Shown: piece after piece, positions 24,117 to 32,913 of the stretch | Numbering within the stretch: position 1 is the first letter of the stretch | Layout of the letters: each line of letters begins with the position of its first letter | NCBI GenBank assembly: GCA_040772305.1 | Contig: JAXGYK010000002.1 | Location: 186,001-250,000, forward strand | Source of the DNA: Mesolinea sp040772305 | GTDB lineage: Bacteria; Chloroflexota; Anaerolineae; Anaerolineales; Anaerolineaceae | Direction of reading: 5' to 3' | Length of the DNA stretch: 64,000 bases | Notes under the pieces: model-generated | Told to the model about the DNA's origin: nothing | Databases searched by the model: none | Seen by the model: the letters and a program-made list of their open reading frames with translations, nothing else | Translations under genes and position numbers: made by a program

Positions 24117-27100
24117 TTAGGGATTGAGCGTAGGCAAAATAAGGGGTTGATTAATAGGCCCAGGTTGCTCAAGCGGGGCTTCTGCGGGGTTGGGCTGCAC
24201 TGGTGCGGGAGGGCTAAAGCCCAGCAAGAGATTGCTGCTGGCATCGGATACCCAAATAAGCCCATCCTGACCAAGCGCAATACCGCTGATAACACCCATC
24301 GCATAATCGTTGTCAAAACCGCCCCAAAGCTGCAGGAAGTTCCCATCCTTGTCAAAACGGATGATGCGTCCAAAGTCGGGATCGGTAATGTAGACATTTT
24401 GATGGTCATCCAAATTAATAAAAGGCTTATTATCCAGAGATTCGCTGGTCCAGGCCTGAACCTCCCAGCTGAGTTTGCTCCTAAAGCTGCCGTCACTTAG
24501 CCGTTCAAAGGCTTGAACACGATTATTCCAGGTGTCGGCGATATATATGGTACCGTCCTTGGCAATGGTAATGCCAACAGGTTCGTCCAATTTACCGAGC
24601 TCCATTCCGCGCCCGCCAAACTGGTTCAGGTAGCGGCCCTGGGAATCAAAGAGCACTACGCGTTGCTTGCCAGTATCGGTAACATAAAGGATTCCATTGG
24701 GGTCGACAGCGATATCCCGCGGTCCCCAAAAGCCATCCAAGCTGATCAGTCCACTGTCGAAACTGTTCCACATCCTTAAAAAGGCGCCATCTTTATCAAA
24801 TACCTGTATGCGGTGGTTCCAGGTATCGGCTACATAGACCAGGCCTTGGTCATCAACAGCCAACCCCCATGGTTCGTTAAAGAAACCGCCTGCACTCGCT
24901 GCATCCCCATAACTGCCCCATGCGTTCAAAAACTTACCGGTACCATCCAGATGGACAATGCGATGATTGCGTGAATCTGCCACATAAAAGCTACCGTCTG
25001 GGCCCTGGGCTATTCCCCGCGGCGAGTTAAAAGGTGTGTCTCCCGCTAAGTTGATAATCCGCTCAGGGGTCAAACTAATGGTTCCTGCTGCGTAGGGATT
25101 GGGTTCGGGTTCGGAAGCCTGGATTGGAACACCATACTCCCAGATCTTTGCGGCCACGTCTTTACGAATAAAAAGCTTGGCCATATCACTTGGAGACCAG
25201 GTAGCAAGCGTAAGATCCGTTCGGCCTGTGGCGGCAGCATATTTGGTATAGTCGCGGTCGTACCAAATGCTCCAAAGAGCAGAACGCATCACAGGGTCAC
25301 TAAAGGCCTTCCAAACTGTGCTGAGGGTCTGGTTCCGATAGACTTCGGTTGGCCACCACATGCGGTGATAGGTGTATTCATAATACTGATCCTGTACTAC
25401 TGGACGAATCTTGTCGAAGTTGGATGTTCCCACCATGATAATTGGGTAATCCCGCAGGTCTTTGGTGATATCACTGGCAAATAAACGCGCATTTGGATAA
25501 TCGCGGGCATACCACCAGAATGGGTAGCGTACATTGTCGTCGTAGGCAAATTTCACAGACAAATCCCCGTACAGGCGCTTAGAAATCGTTTCGATCTGTT
25601 CCAGAGCGTCCTTCATGTCGCGGGTTGAGTGAGCATAAACCAAAAACTCTTTGGCGTTGTCGTAGTTGATGTAGGCTGCTCGCCAGGCTGTACGAGCGGT
25701 TTGCACGCCTAAAAGGGCAAAAATGACACAAGTTGCCAATTTAAGCACCTGGATGACCTTCCAGCCCCGCAGTAAGCGCCAAAGAACAAAAGCGCTGACC
25801 AGGCTCCCGAAAGCCGCCATAAGAAACTGGCTGGTGGCTTGAAGCTGGGGCAGCTCTTTCCCTTGAAGCGGCGGCGTGTTGCCCGTTAGTGATGCAATCA
25901 GGTTGATGAATGCAATGGTGAAGATAAAGCCTGCTGCGATTACCAGCCCCGGGTTTTTTTGACGTAAGGCCTGCCAGTTGTTTTGGGTAATCAGGTACCC
26001 GAGAATGTAGCCAGTTGTAAGAATCATGGGCATGGTGATGTGCGTGGTAAGCCAGGGCATGCGTTCGCCGGCGATGGTAAAGGCAAGTAGGCTCATCAGC
26101 GACCAATAAACGCAAAGGGCAAGGATGGGCAAGCCCAGGCTGGAGCCTTGCGTTTCTGGGGCGGGGCTTATCCATCGAGCCAACCAATCCGGAGTTTGAG
26201 AACCGGATGATTCGTCGGAAGGCTGCTCTGCGAGGTCTTGCTGGACGGTAACCCCATGCTCGCTTTCAGTTTGCTCTGGGCCCATAGAATCGGTTAATTC
26301 CGTGGTATCCAAGCCGGAAGGCTCAGGCTCTCTCTTTGCAGCTGAAATAAAGACCCTGTGGGGATCTGTGCTAAAAATGCGCTGACGCAAGCCAATCCCG
26401 ATAGCAAGAAGCAAACCCAAAGCGGGCAGGTATTCGTACATGGGTACTTGGAGAAAGGCATAATAATACAGGGGTTGAGTACCACGTACCACGTTCTGCT
26501 GACTCATCCAATATGCTAAGGCACCAACGATTCCTTTGAAGAATCCTTCCCCATGCATAAAGAAGGTTGAATAAAAGAGAATAAAGATTATCCAAAACAT
26601 GGCTGCTGACCGCAGCCAGACTTTTTTGTTCCACAACAGGCCCAGCACAAAGGCCAGGCTGCTAAGAATGGCAAATGTAACCAAGGAGGCAATTATTGTT
26701 TGGCTAGCCAATGGGTTGTCATGCTTATAGAGTCCCAGCGCGACTACTGGCAAGGCTGTCAGTAAGGGCAGCACTAAAAGGCTTTGCAGTGCAAGGAGGT
26801 CAAAGCTGCGACTGCGGCGCAGGCGTTGGATGCCCAGGTCTTTCAAAATCAAAACGAGCATTACAAGTCCCAGGAGCACAAAAGCTCCGCCTGCAAGCAA
26901 AACCGGGATACTGGTTGCCCAAATGTGGACAGGATCAGGTCTGGGCTGTCCGGCTGGTATATTGATGCCCGGCGGGGTGAGGCTTATCTTGACCATATAC
27001 AGCAGGATCATTACGGCCAGACAGATTGCAGCAAAGGGGAAAAGCGTAGCTACAAGATTCTTTTTGTGCTGGTCTTTCCAATCCCAGCTAAGGACTTCGC

Positions 27101-27737
27101 GTACGGTTAGCACCAGCAAAAAGAGCATTGCTTCTGCGGTAAAAATATAGGCAGTTGCTTTATCGGTATAGTGCATGGCTGTAATGAAGGTAAGCCAATA
27201 CAGCCACTTGCGCTGTCCGTCTTCCAAATAACGCAAGAATAACCATAGCATTACAAGGCCCCAGAAGACAATAAAGATTTCGTTGCGGGTATAGCGACTG
27301 TAAAAGAGAATGTATGGTGAGATCGAAAAAAGAAGCCCGCCGATTAATGAACCTACCCGGCCAAGGTAGCGCTTCCAGGCGAAAAGCGTAAAAGCTACGA
27401 CAGCGACGCCAAAAACAGCTGCTGGAACCCGAGCCGAAAAGTCGGATTCGCCAAAGAGAAAATAGCTGAATGCCAATGCATGGAATTGAAAAGGTCCATG
27501 GGTAACCGGATCGTAGACATAACTGCTAAAGTTATGCGCAGGCACTACGTGATTGACTTCGTCGTGGCTCATTGTGCGGGCGCCCAGGTCATAAAAACGG
27601 GTTATGATCGTTAGCACCAGGATAAGCCCAACTAATAACTGGTAATAGCTGAGCTTAGGCCAAAACGAAAACACAGGCCGGTCAAGAAGGCTGGCAGATG
27701 CGCGTGGCATTTTTGCTGATGAAGGCTCGGACTGCAT
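24117..27737 (-). CDS. Agl23-type GT39-like membrane protein fused to an NHL propeller
   Basis: A 1206-residue fusion. Residues about 25-680 are a polytopic GT-C fold of the flippase-activity-associated Agl23 family, with the early signature GARTMSHDEVNHVVPAHNF (DE of the first outside loop being the metal/catalytic acid pair) and THGPFQFH. A soluble region of about 190 residues follows. From about 870 on come five or six NHL repeats, each with a GLVYVADTWNHRIQVF-like pattern, forming a beta-propeller. Agl23 relatives take part in surface glycan assembly on lipid carriers. The propeller should sit outside the cell, perhaps binding glycan or protein. Fusion of the two parts is directly seen; the substrate is unknown. 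Confidence 0.88.
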   Translation of the reverse strand: MQSEPSSAKMPRASASLLDRPVFSFWPKLSYYQLLVGLILVLTIITRFYDLGARTMSHDEVNHVVPAHNFSSYVYDPVTHGPFQFHALAFSYFLFGESDFSARVPAAVFGVAVVAFTLFAWKRYLGRVGSLIGGLLFSISPYILFYSRYTRNEIFIVFWGLVMLWLFLRYLEDGQRKWLYWLTFITAMHYTDKATAYIFTAEAMLFLLVLTVREVLSWDWKDQHKKNLVATLFPFAAICLAVMILLYMVKISLTPPGINIPAGQPRPDPVHIWATSIPVLLAGGAFVLLGLVMLVLILKDLGIQRLRRSRSFDLLALQSLLVLPLLTALPVVALGLYKHDNPLASQTIIASLVTFAILSSLAFVLGLLWNKKVWLRSAAMFWIIFILFYSTFFMHGEGFFKGIVGALAYWMSQQNVVRGTQPLYYYAFLQVPMYEYLPALGLLLAIGIGLRQRIFSTDPHRVFISAAKREPEPSGLDTTELTDSMGPEQTESEHGVTVQQDLAEQPSDESSGSQTPDWLARWISPAPETQGSSLGLPILALCVYWSLMSLLAFTIAGERMPWLTTHITMPMILTTGYILGYLITQNNWQALRQKNPGLVIAAGFIFTIAFINLIASLTGNTPPLQGKELPQLQATSQFLMAAFGSLVSAFVLWRLLRGWKVIQVLKLATCVIFALLGVQTARTAWRAAYINYDNAKEFLVYAHSTRDMKDALEQIETISKRLYGDLSVKFAYDDNVRYPFWWYARDYPNARLFASDITKDLRDYPIIMVGTSNFDKIRPVVQDQYYEYTYHRMWWPTEVYRNQTLSTVWKAFSDPVMRSALWSIWYDRDYTKYAAATGRTDLTLATWSPSDMAKLFIRKDVAAKIWEYGVPIQASEPEPNPYAAGTISLTPERIINLAGDTPFNSPRGIAQGPDGSFYVADSRNHRIVHLDGTGKFLNAWGSYGDAASAGGFFNEPWGLAVDDQGLVYVADTWNHRIQVFDKDGAFLRMWNSFDSGLISLDGFWGPRDIAVDPNGILYVTDTGKQRVVLFDSQGRYLNQFGGRGMELGKLDEPVGITIAKDGTIYIADTWNNRVQAFERLSDGSFRSKLSWEVQAWTSESLDNKPFINLDDHQNVYITDPDFGRIIRFDKDGNFLQLWGGFDNDYAMGVISGIALGQDGLIWVSDASSNLLLGFSPPAPVQPNPAEAPLEQPGPINQPLILPTLNP

Positions 27738-27770
27738 GAAAACTCCAAGACAATTATTGCTAAAACTATA

Positions 27771-27794
27771 CTTGCAAGTTCGGCGACTTGCAAG
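27771..27794. repeat. two CTTGCAAG palindromes in a divergent promoter region
   Basis: The 8-bp palindrome CTTGCAAG occurs at 27771-27778 and 27787-27794, each preceded by A, sixteen bases apart start to start, between the Agl23-NHL gene and the lipoprotein gene. The spacing puts both on a similar face of the helix and suggests an operator for a dimeric regulator. Confidence 0.4.
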
Positions 27795-27834
27795 CTAAAT
27801 GAAGCAGGAGAAACCATCGGGTACAATTGCGGCC

Positions 27835-28545
27835 ATGCATAAACGCCTTACACATAGTGTAGCGCTCCTGCTCGCTCTCGTGCTTGGAATGTCCAGCTGC
27901 AGCTTCCCTTTTTTGAAGCCCAGCGAAGAAGAAAGCCTGGAAGCTACCCAAACTTCCTTAGCCAGTTTTCAAACAGCTATTGTGCTAGTAAGTCAAGAGG
28001 CATTGCTTACACAAGCAGCCCAAGTGATGCCGGGGGATACCGCAACTCCGCCACCTGTCCCCACGCTCACCGAACCGCCAACCGCAATTCCTACTATTGT
28101 GCGTACGCCAACGCTGGACCTGAGCGGCTTGGTGACCATGACACCTATGGGTATGTGTAATGCAGCCAGCGCAGGACAACCTTTTGATATCACCATTCCT
28201 GATGGCAGTATGGTTTTACCAGGACAACGATTTGAAAAAGTATGGCGTTTAGTGAACAGCGGAACATGTACCTGGACACGTCTTTATAAGCTGGTGTTTT
28301 ACTCCCAAAACCCAATGGGTGCCTACCAGGAACAACTCTTTGGAGGCGAGGTTCAACCCGGGCAGGCAGTTGACCTAAAGGTTCAGTTTGTGGCACCGCT
28401 TGAGCCCGGAGAGTACCAGAGCAACTGGATGCTTATGGATGCCGATCAAAACCTTTTTGGTGTTGGAACCTGGGCCGATTCTCCGTTTTGGGTTGCTGTA
28501 ACTGTGGTTGAGGAATTGCCGGCAGATGCAACCCCTGTGAATTGA
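27835..28545 (+). CDS. lipoprotein with NBR1-type Ig-like domain
   Basis: A 236-residue exported protein. MHKRLTHSVALLLALVLG is a signal sequence followed by MSSC, a weak lipobox with the Cys at about residue 22. A Thr/Pro-rich linker (PPPVPTLTEPPTAIPT) leads to an Ig-like domain of the next-to-BRCA1 type at about residues 125-225: GQRFEKVWRLVNSGTCTW, then LEPGEYQSNWML. This domain is widespread in Chloroflexota surface proteins, probably for binding partners. I chose the ATG at 27835 because it starts the signal peptide; an ATG at 27799 would add 12 polar residues. It precedes the PGI/PMI gene by 12 bases, so they may be cotranscribed. Confidence 0.8.
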   Translation: MHKRLTHSVALLLALVLGMSSCSFPFLKPSEEESLEATQTSLASFQTAIVLVSQEALLTQAAQVMPGDTATPPPVPTLTEPPTAIPTIVRTPTLDLSGLVTMTPMGMCNAASAGQPFDITIPDGSMVLPGQRFEKVWRLVNSGTCTWTRLYKLVFYSQNPMGAYQEQLFGGEVQPGQAVDLKVQFVAPLEPGEYQSNWMLMDADQNLFGVGTWADSPFWVAVTVVEELPADATPVN

Positions 28546-28557
28546 AAAGGAGCTGAC

Positions 28558-29604
28558 ATGAAGAATAAAAATCCGCTTGATCCTGAAGATATGCTTAGCT
28601 ATATCGACCGTATGGCTGATGATTTGGAACTGGGTTGGGAAAAGGGCCAGACTTTCCCCTTGCAGATTCCGGGGAAGATTAAGGCAGTCATTGTTGCCGG
28701 GATGGGCGGCAGTGCCATTGCAGGCGATATGATCGCTAAGAGTTTGAGTGAGCAATTAAAGATCGCGGTTGTTTCCCATCGCGATTATGGGCTTCCTGCC
28801 TGGGCAAGCGGACAGGACGTTTTGGTAATATGTTCCTCGCACTCGGGGAACACTGAGGAAACTCTGACGGCTTACGATGCGGCTCTGGCTCAAAATTGCA
28901 GCGTACTCGCCTTGACGACTGGCGGGAAATTGTCCCAAAAAGCGAATCAGGATGGAAAATTACTTTGGCAGTTCCAGCATCTTGGCCAGCCCAGAACGGC
29001 TTTGCCTCTGGTCTATGGGCTCTTAGCTGCCATGCTGCAGCGCCTGGGATTAATCATTGGGGAAATTGAACCAAGCATTCACGATGCGACAGCAACGCTT
29101 CGCGATGAAGCTCCGCATCTCACAGCGGCCAGTGGTATCGCTCAAAACCCAGCCCGTCGTTTGGCAGGGCAGCTGCTGGAGCGGTCGGTAACCATATTTG
29201 CTGCCGGGGACAATGAGGTGATTGCGCGGCGCTGGAAGACGCAAATTAATGAACTAGCCAAAGCCGTAGCGGCTTTTGAAGCTTTGCCGGAGATGAATCA
29301 TAATACCTTGGCAGGTCTGGAATATCCGGAAAAACTTTTGGAATCTTCCTTTGCCGTGTTTTTACGCAGTGCAAGTGATAACCCGCGCAATGCGCTGCGT
29401 TTGGAGTATAGCCAGCAAGCTTGTATGCAAGCGGGAATGGGTGTGGATGCAGTATGGGGCAGGGGAAAAAGCCGTTTGGCACAGATGTGGAGCCTGGTGC
29501 AGTTTGGTGATTATCTCTCCTACTACATGGCCCTGCAATATGGTGTAGACCCTACACCGGTTGCAGCTCTTGGCCGTTTGAAAGAATATCTTGCTGGTAA
29601 ATAG
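28558..29604 (+). CDS. bifunctional phosphoglucose/phosphomannose isomerase
   Basis: A 348-residue SIS-domain enzyme of the archaeal-type bifunctional PGI/PMI family, which interconverts glucose-6-P, fructose-6-P and mannose-6-P. Family features are VAGMGGSAIAGDM, SHRDYGLPAWA, CSSHSGNTEETL with the phosphosugar-binding Ser/Thr cluster, and a conserved PEMNHNTLAG containing the Glu and His of the isomerase site. AAAGGAG precedes the ATG. It is soluble and follows the lipoprotein gene closely. It feeds glycolysis and the mannose branch needed for surface glycans; whether the cell also has a classical Pgi cannot be judged from this window. Confidence 0.92.
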   Translation: MKNKNPLDPEDMLSYIDRMADDLELGWEKGQTFPLQIPGKIKAVIVAGMGGSAIAGDMIAKSLSEQLKIAVVSHRDYGLPAWASGQDVLVICSSHSGNTEETLTAYDAALAQNCSVLALTTGGKLSQKANQDGKLLWQFQHLGQPRTALPLVYGLLAAMLQRLGLIIGEIEPSIHDATATLRDEAPHLTAASGIAQNPARRLAGQLLERSVTIFAAGDNEVIARRWKTQINELAKAVAAFEALPEMNHNTLAGLEYPEKLLESSFAVFLRSASDNPRNALRLEYSQQACMQAGMGVDAVWGRGKSRLAQMWSLVQFGDYLSYYMALQYGVDPTPVAALGRLKEYLAGK

Positions 29605-29631
29605 TAGCGTAATTAGTGGTCTAGTTCTGAT

Positions 29632-29637
29632 ATAATA
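29632..29637 (+). promoter_or_regulatory. -10 box of tRNA-Ser promoter
   Basis: A perfect TATAAT ends 14 bases before the tRNA. No -35 box with consensus match is visible at 16-18 bases upstream. Confidence 0.5.
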
Positions 29638-29651
29638 GGCGCCTGTCGCTT

Positions 29652-29737
29652 GGAGAGGTCGCATAGTTGGTCGAGTGCGCTCGCTTGGAAAGCGAGTATA
29701 CCGAAAGGTATCGCGGGTTCGAATCCCGCCCTCTCCG
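29652..29737 (+). tRNA. tRNA-Ser (anticodon GGA)
   Basis: The acceptor stem GGAGAGG/CCTCTCC is perfect. The anticodon stem CTCGC/GCGAG encloses TTGGAAA (anticodon GGA, serine), and a long variable arm TACC-GAAA-GGTA, the class II mark, follows. The T arm is GCGGG/CCCGC with TTCGAAT. The discriminator is G, as usual for tRNA-Ser. No CCA is encoded. Confidence 0.95.
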
Positions 29738-29746
29738 CTGAGCTGA

Positions 29747-29775
29747 GGCTGGTGCAAGCTGTACCAGCCTTTTTG
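29747..29775 (+). terminator. terminator of tRNA-Ser
   Basis: GGCTGGT pairs with ACCAGCC across nine bases, followed by five T. The IS element to the right is inserted a few bases after this T run. Confidence 0.88.
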
Positions 29776-29783
29776 TAATTATG

Positions 29784-31137
29784 GAGGCTGTTGAAAAAAA
29801 GTAGTTTATTCAGCAGGAACACTATTGATTCCAGTTGTGAAGCGGACCAGGGGTTCATTTTGGTTCTTTTAGCCTAGTTTTATCAGATCTTTCAGCTCCT
29901 TTTTCACCACTTTTCCTACACTATCGACAATCCTCCCTCACTCAGCCTAACATGTCCCATAACTCGGACTGTTGAATCCCACCCCGCTGATCAGTTTCAC
30001 CATACGCTTCAAATTGAGAACGATCGCTGTAAGATATGCCTGAACCCCATACTTCTCCAATCCAATATATCGGCAGCGCCCCAGGCCATGCTGCAGTTTG
30101 GCTTCCCCAAATTTGCGCTCAATCTGATACCGCACCCGTCTCCCCTGCTGGTACTCCTCCGTCCTGATCATTTCCTGCCAGACCTGTTTGTTGCTGTCTT
30201 TCTTTTTCAGGCGATTATCCTTCAGCAAGATCGCTGAATGCAAGCCTTTATACTCCAGATAAAAATGATTGTGCCCATCATCATAGCCCCGATCGGCAGC
30301 ATAGGTCTCAACCGGCAATCCCTGCTTCATGTCCATGTCCACCAGGCTGGTAAAGTGTTTCCCATCCCAGGCATTCCCGCCGCTGACTTCCAGTCCTGTG
30401 ATCAAATGGCTCTCCGCGTTCATGCTCACATGCGTTTTATAGCCATAGAAATAATTCATTCTTACTTCCTCTTTCCCTTCCGGCGTCTGCACTTTTTGAC
30501 TATGTTTGAACCCCCATTTGGCATCCGGATCCTCAGGGTTATCCGGGTCATCTTTATCTGTATTGACATTAGCTTCACTGTGGACGCTGTCGATGATCTG
30601 GATTGCGCCAAACCGTACGCCTCGTTTGCGGGCCGTTTCAATGATCTCTGCCAGCATCTCTTCGAATACTTTCAGTTTCCCTCTTTTCCGCAATCGCTCC
30701 CGAAACACGCTCAGGGTAGAGTGATCCGGTGCTTTCTGATCGATTGCCAGTCCCACAAACCATTTGGCTGGCAGGTTCTCATTGAGATAAACCTCCGTTT
30801 GCCGCTCAGAGAGATCATACAGGTAGCTGATCAGCAGGCTTCTCAGCAAGAGTGCCGGGTCATAGGCTGGTCTCCCTGCCAGCCCTTCTCCCTTATAGAA
30901 TTTGCTCAGCTTTTTGGTGTAATCTGTCCAGTCAATCAGGGCATTGAGTTTACGTAAAAAGTGGTCTTCGGGTACGATCTGTTCGTAAAGAAAATCTCCA
31001 AAGAAGGAGTGCTGGTCTGTCTGGATGAACCGTGGGTTTGCCATCTGCGTTGTTTACCTTTCCTTTGCAGTATGGATGAATTAGACCATCTATCTTTCTT
31101 GTTCGAAAGGTTTTTGCACTTGTTTTTCAACGGTCTC
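29784..31137 (-). mobile_element. complete IS1182-like insertion sequence with 7-bp target duplication
   Basis: The 1354-bp element has imperfect terminal inverted repeats: GAGGCTGTTGAAAAA at the left end and, read inwards, GAGACCGTTGAAAAA at the right. The flanking 7-bp direct repeat AATTATG (29777-29783 and 31138-31144) marks the target site. It holds one intact transposase gene on the minus strand. The matching flanks show a simple insertion that has not since been rearranged. It landed right after the tRNA-Ser terminator and 14 bases from the stop of a small membrane-protein gene. Confidence 0.88.
29947..31044 (-). CDS. IS1182/IS5-group DDE transposase
   Basis: A 365-residue intact transposase. 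The N-terminal DUF772-like part (PEDHFLRKLNALIDW, GRPAYDPALLLRSLLISYLYDLSERQ split at about residues 57-82) is followed by the DDE domain: first Asp in IIDSVHSE, second Asp in YAADRGYDD, and Glu in RYQIERKFGEAK. The protein is uninterrupted, so the element may still be active. The start codon ATG at 31044 lies about 90 bases inside the right terminal repeat. Confidence 0.9.
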   Translation of the reverse strand: MANPRFIQTDQHSFFGDFLYEQIVPEDHFLRKLNALIDWTDYTKKLSKFYKGEGLAGRPAYDPALLLRSLLISYLYDLSERQTEVYLNENLPAKWFVGLAIDQKAPDHSTLSVFRERLRKRGKLKVFEEMLAEIIETARKRGVRFGAIQIIDSVHSEANVNTDKDDPDNPEDPDAKWGFKHSQKVQTPEGKEEVRMNYFYGYKTHVSMNAESHLITGLEVSGGNAWDGKHFTSLVDMDMKQGLPVETYAADRGYDDGHNHFYLEYKGLHSAILLKDNRLKKKDSNKQVWQEMIRTEEYQQGRRVRYQIERKFGEAKLQHGLGRCRYIGLEKYGVQAYLTAIVLNLKRMVKLISGVGFNSPSYGTC

Positions 31138-31150
31138 AATTATGTATGCT

Positions 31151-31330
31151 TTACTCTTTTTTTGGTTTAATAAAGCTTCCTCCACCGGCTCCCAGGGCTA
31201 AACCGACTCCAATCCATAAGGCCAGACTATCTGTGGCAATTCCCATGGCTATACCAAAGAGCAAACCTATGGCAAGGCTTAAACCCATGTAGCTATCATC
31301 TTTCTTGTTTTCATTTTTCGGTTCTTTCAT
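31151..31330 (-). CDS. small glycine-rich membrane protein, 59 aa
   Basis: The 59-residue product starts MKEPKNENKKDDSY, a charged cytoplasmic head, followed by a hydrophobic part with repeated G-x3-G spacings (GLSLAIGLLFGIAMG, then WIGVGLALGAGGG) and a lysine-rich tail. This is a glycine-zipper-like hairpin in the membrane. I know similar small proteins from Firmicutes and Chloroflexota but no function for them. The stop lies 14 bases from the IS1182-like element, so the insertion spared the coding sequence but may have removed its terminator. No strong ribosome-binding site precedes the ATG. Confidence 0.6.
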   Translation of the reverse strand: MKEPKNENKKDDSYMGLSLAIGLLFGIAMGIATDSLALWIGVGLALGAGGGSFIKPKKE

Positions 31331-31467
31331 CTTGTCACACTCATTCGCTAAAATTTGGGGTGGATAATATAGTTTAACTAGAAAAAATTATGCCATAGCT
31401 TAGAAGGAACTTCTGACAGTTGAATAAGGTGTGATAAAAGCCATGCTCAGGTCAATATATAGATAAG

Positions 31468-32004
31468 ATGGAAAAAACTGCACGCTCATTACCTTTCTTC
31501 AAGAGTACGACCAGCGAGCTGGATTGGGATCAAATATTCCAAACCAACCTGCCTGCTTTGTACAGGTTTTTCATTTACAGCACGGGTGACCCAAATACGG
31601 CCGAAGAGCTCAGCGCAATCACCTTGGAACGTGCCTGGCGCCTGCGCAAACGCTATCGAAGCGAGCGCGCTGGCCTGAGCACCTGGCTCTTTGGTATCGC
31701 GCGCAAGGTCTTGCTGGAACATTACCGCAGCTTGCGCAAATACAGCCGCGAAGAAGCCTTGGATGAAGGTATCGGGGATCAGTCCCCTGCGCCGGAAACG
31801 GTCGCAGATCTCGAGCAGGAAAAAGCAGCGCTGCGAAAAGGCATCCTTGCTTTGCCGGATCGCGAACGGCAGATCATTGCCTTGTCTTATGGCAGCGGCT
31901 TAAGCCATCGGCAAATCGGACGCATTCTGGGCCTTAGCGAGACGAATGTAGGCACGATTCTGCATCGCAGCCTGGCTCAGCTGCGCATAGCTAAGGAGTT
32001 ATAA
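31468..32004 (+). CDS. ECF-type RNA polymerase sigma factor
   Basis: A 178-residue group 4 sigma factor. Region 2 (about residues 15-85) includes LYRFFIYSTGDPNTAEELSA and STWLFGIARK, where the usual acidic DxxQD-like motif is AEEL. Region 4 (about 122-175) includes LPDRERQIIALSYGSGLSH and the helix-turn-helix LGLSETNVGTILHRSL. The ATG at 31468 has no clear Shine-Dalgarno. The next gene starts directly after its stop, and by its membrane helix and position is the likely sensor or anti-sigma partner. The pair probably answers an envelope or outside signal; the signal is unknown. Confidence 0.9.
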   Translation: MEKTARSLPFFKSTTSELDWDQIFQTNLPALYRFFIYSTGDPNTAEELSAITLERAWRLRKRYRSERAGLSTWLFGIARKVLLEHYRSLRKYSREEALDEGIGDQSPAPETVADLEQEKAALRKGILALPDRERQIIALSYGSGLSHRQIGRILGLSETNVGTILHRSLAQLRIAKEL

Positions 32005-32718
32005 ATGGAAAACAAACTATTAACTGAACTCTATCCTGAGATCAGTCAGGATCAGAAACAGCGAATTAATCACCGCATGCTGCGTCTGCAATCCCAAGGC
32101 GTCCAGCCTAAACCGCAATTTGTCTTCAAGCCGCTGTTGGCTGGCATTCTTCTTGTCTTGGCCTTGGCGGTCACCAGTTTCGCCTTCATTCCCGGTGTGC
32201 GCGCATCCTTTATGCACTACCTGCGCAATATTGCCGGGGTGAATCTGATGGTAGACAATCAGTATCCTGGTGTCGATAACCCCCGCATCATCCAGCCGCA
32301 AAACCTCAGCCTGCAGCAGGCTCTCGATGCATTTCAGGCAGATTTGGTTCTGCCGGAACAGTTGCCTGGCGGTCAGGTCCTCAATGCCGGTCTGGTGAAT
32401 TATTATCCTGCAGGCTCAGGTCTGGAGGAAGGGATCAGTGGGCGTTGGGGCACGATTAACTTTAGTGTTTACCGCCCGATGACCGAAAACGGAGCTACCC
32501 TTGTCGGAACAAACCAGATTGCCCAGATACAGCTGACGGATGATATCCAGGCTGTACAATATCAGGGCGGATGGAATGCTGATACCAAAACCTGGGATGA
32601 CAGCGCAATTCTGCGCTATACCATCCAGTGGAAGCAAAACGGTCTCGACTTTCATCTTTGCGGTGCCAACTTGGACCAGCTTCAAGCGGCCGCTGAATAC
32701 CTTGCCGGCCTCAATTAG
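32005..32718 (+). CDS. single-span membrane protein, probable anti-sigma partner (DUF4367-like)
   Basis: A 237-residue protein with a short cytoplasmic head (about 1-42), one membrane helix (about 44-63) and an outside domain. The outside part, with SLQQALDAFQADLVLPEQLP and the closing DQLQAAAEYLAGL, resembles the DUF4367 domain found on bacterial membrane proteins, often beside sigma factors. The head has no zinc-finger HxxxCxxC motif, so if it is an anti-sigma factor it is not of the common zinc type. AAGGAG ends nine bases before the ATG, inside the sigma gene, and the gap is zero, showing coupled translation. Anti-sigma function is inferred from context only. Confidence 0.75.
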   Translation: MENKLLTELYPEISQDQKQRINHRMLRLQSQGVQPKPQFVFKPLLAGILLVLALAVTSFAFIPGVRASFMHYLRNIAGVNLMVDNQYPGVDNPRIIQPQNLSLQQALDAFQADLVLPEQLPGGQVLNAGLVNYYPAGSGLEEGISGRWGTINFSVYRPMTENGATLVGTNQIAQIQLTDDIQAVQYQGGWNADTKTWDDSAILRYTIQWKQNGLDFHLCGANLDQLQAAAEYLAGLN

Positions 32719-32733
32719 CTCTGTCCGATGATA

Positions 32734-32759
32734 AAAAGCTTCTGAAAAGCCCAGCTTTA
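32734..32759 (+). terminator. hairpin after the sigma factor operon
   Basis: AAAAGCT pairs with AGCTTTT around 12 bases, 15 bases after the stop of the membrane partner. The stem is short and AT-rich; a stronger one follows at 32809. Confidence 0.5.
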
Positions 32760-32808
32760 ATCAAAATGACCTCCCAGTAAACTGCTCCCCTGAATCAAGA
32801 CAAAAACG

Positions 32809-32846
32809 AAAACACCTCCTGCTTTATTTTCGCAGGAGGTGTTTTT
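32809..32846. terminator. strong bidirectional terminator
   Basis: AACACCTCCTGC (32811-32822) pairs with GCAGGAGGTGTT across nine bases, with A and T runs on the two sides. It separates the sigma operon from the convergent hydrolase genes. Confidence 0.9.
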
Positions 32847-32913
32847 ATGTCTGAGAAAAAGGGACACTTCACACTGGAAATCTGCTAGTGGTTCGAGAAT
32901 CTAGAGGCCTATA

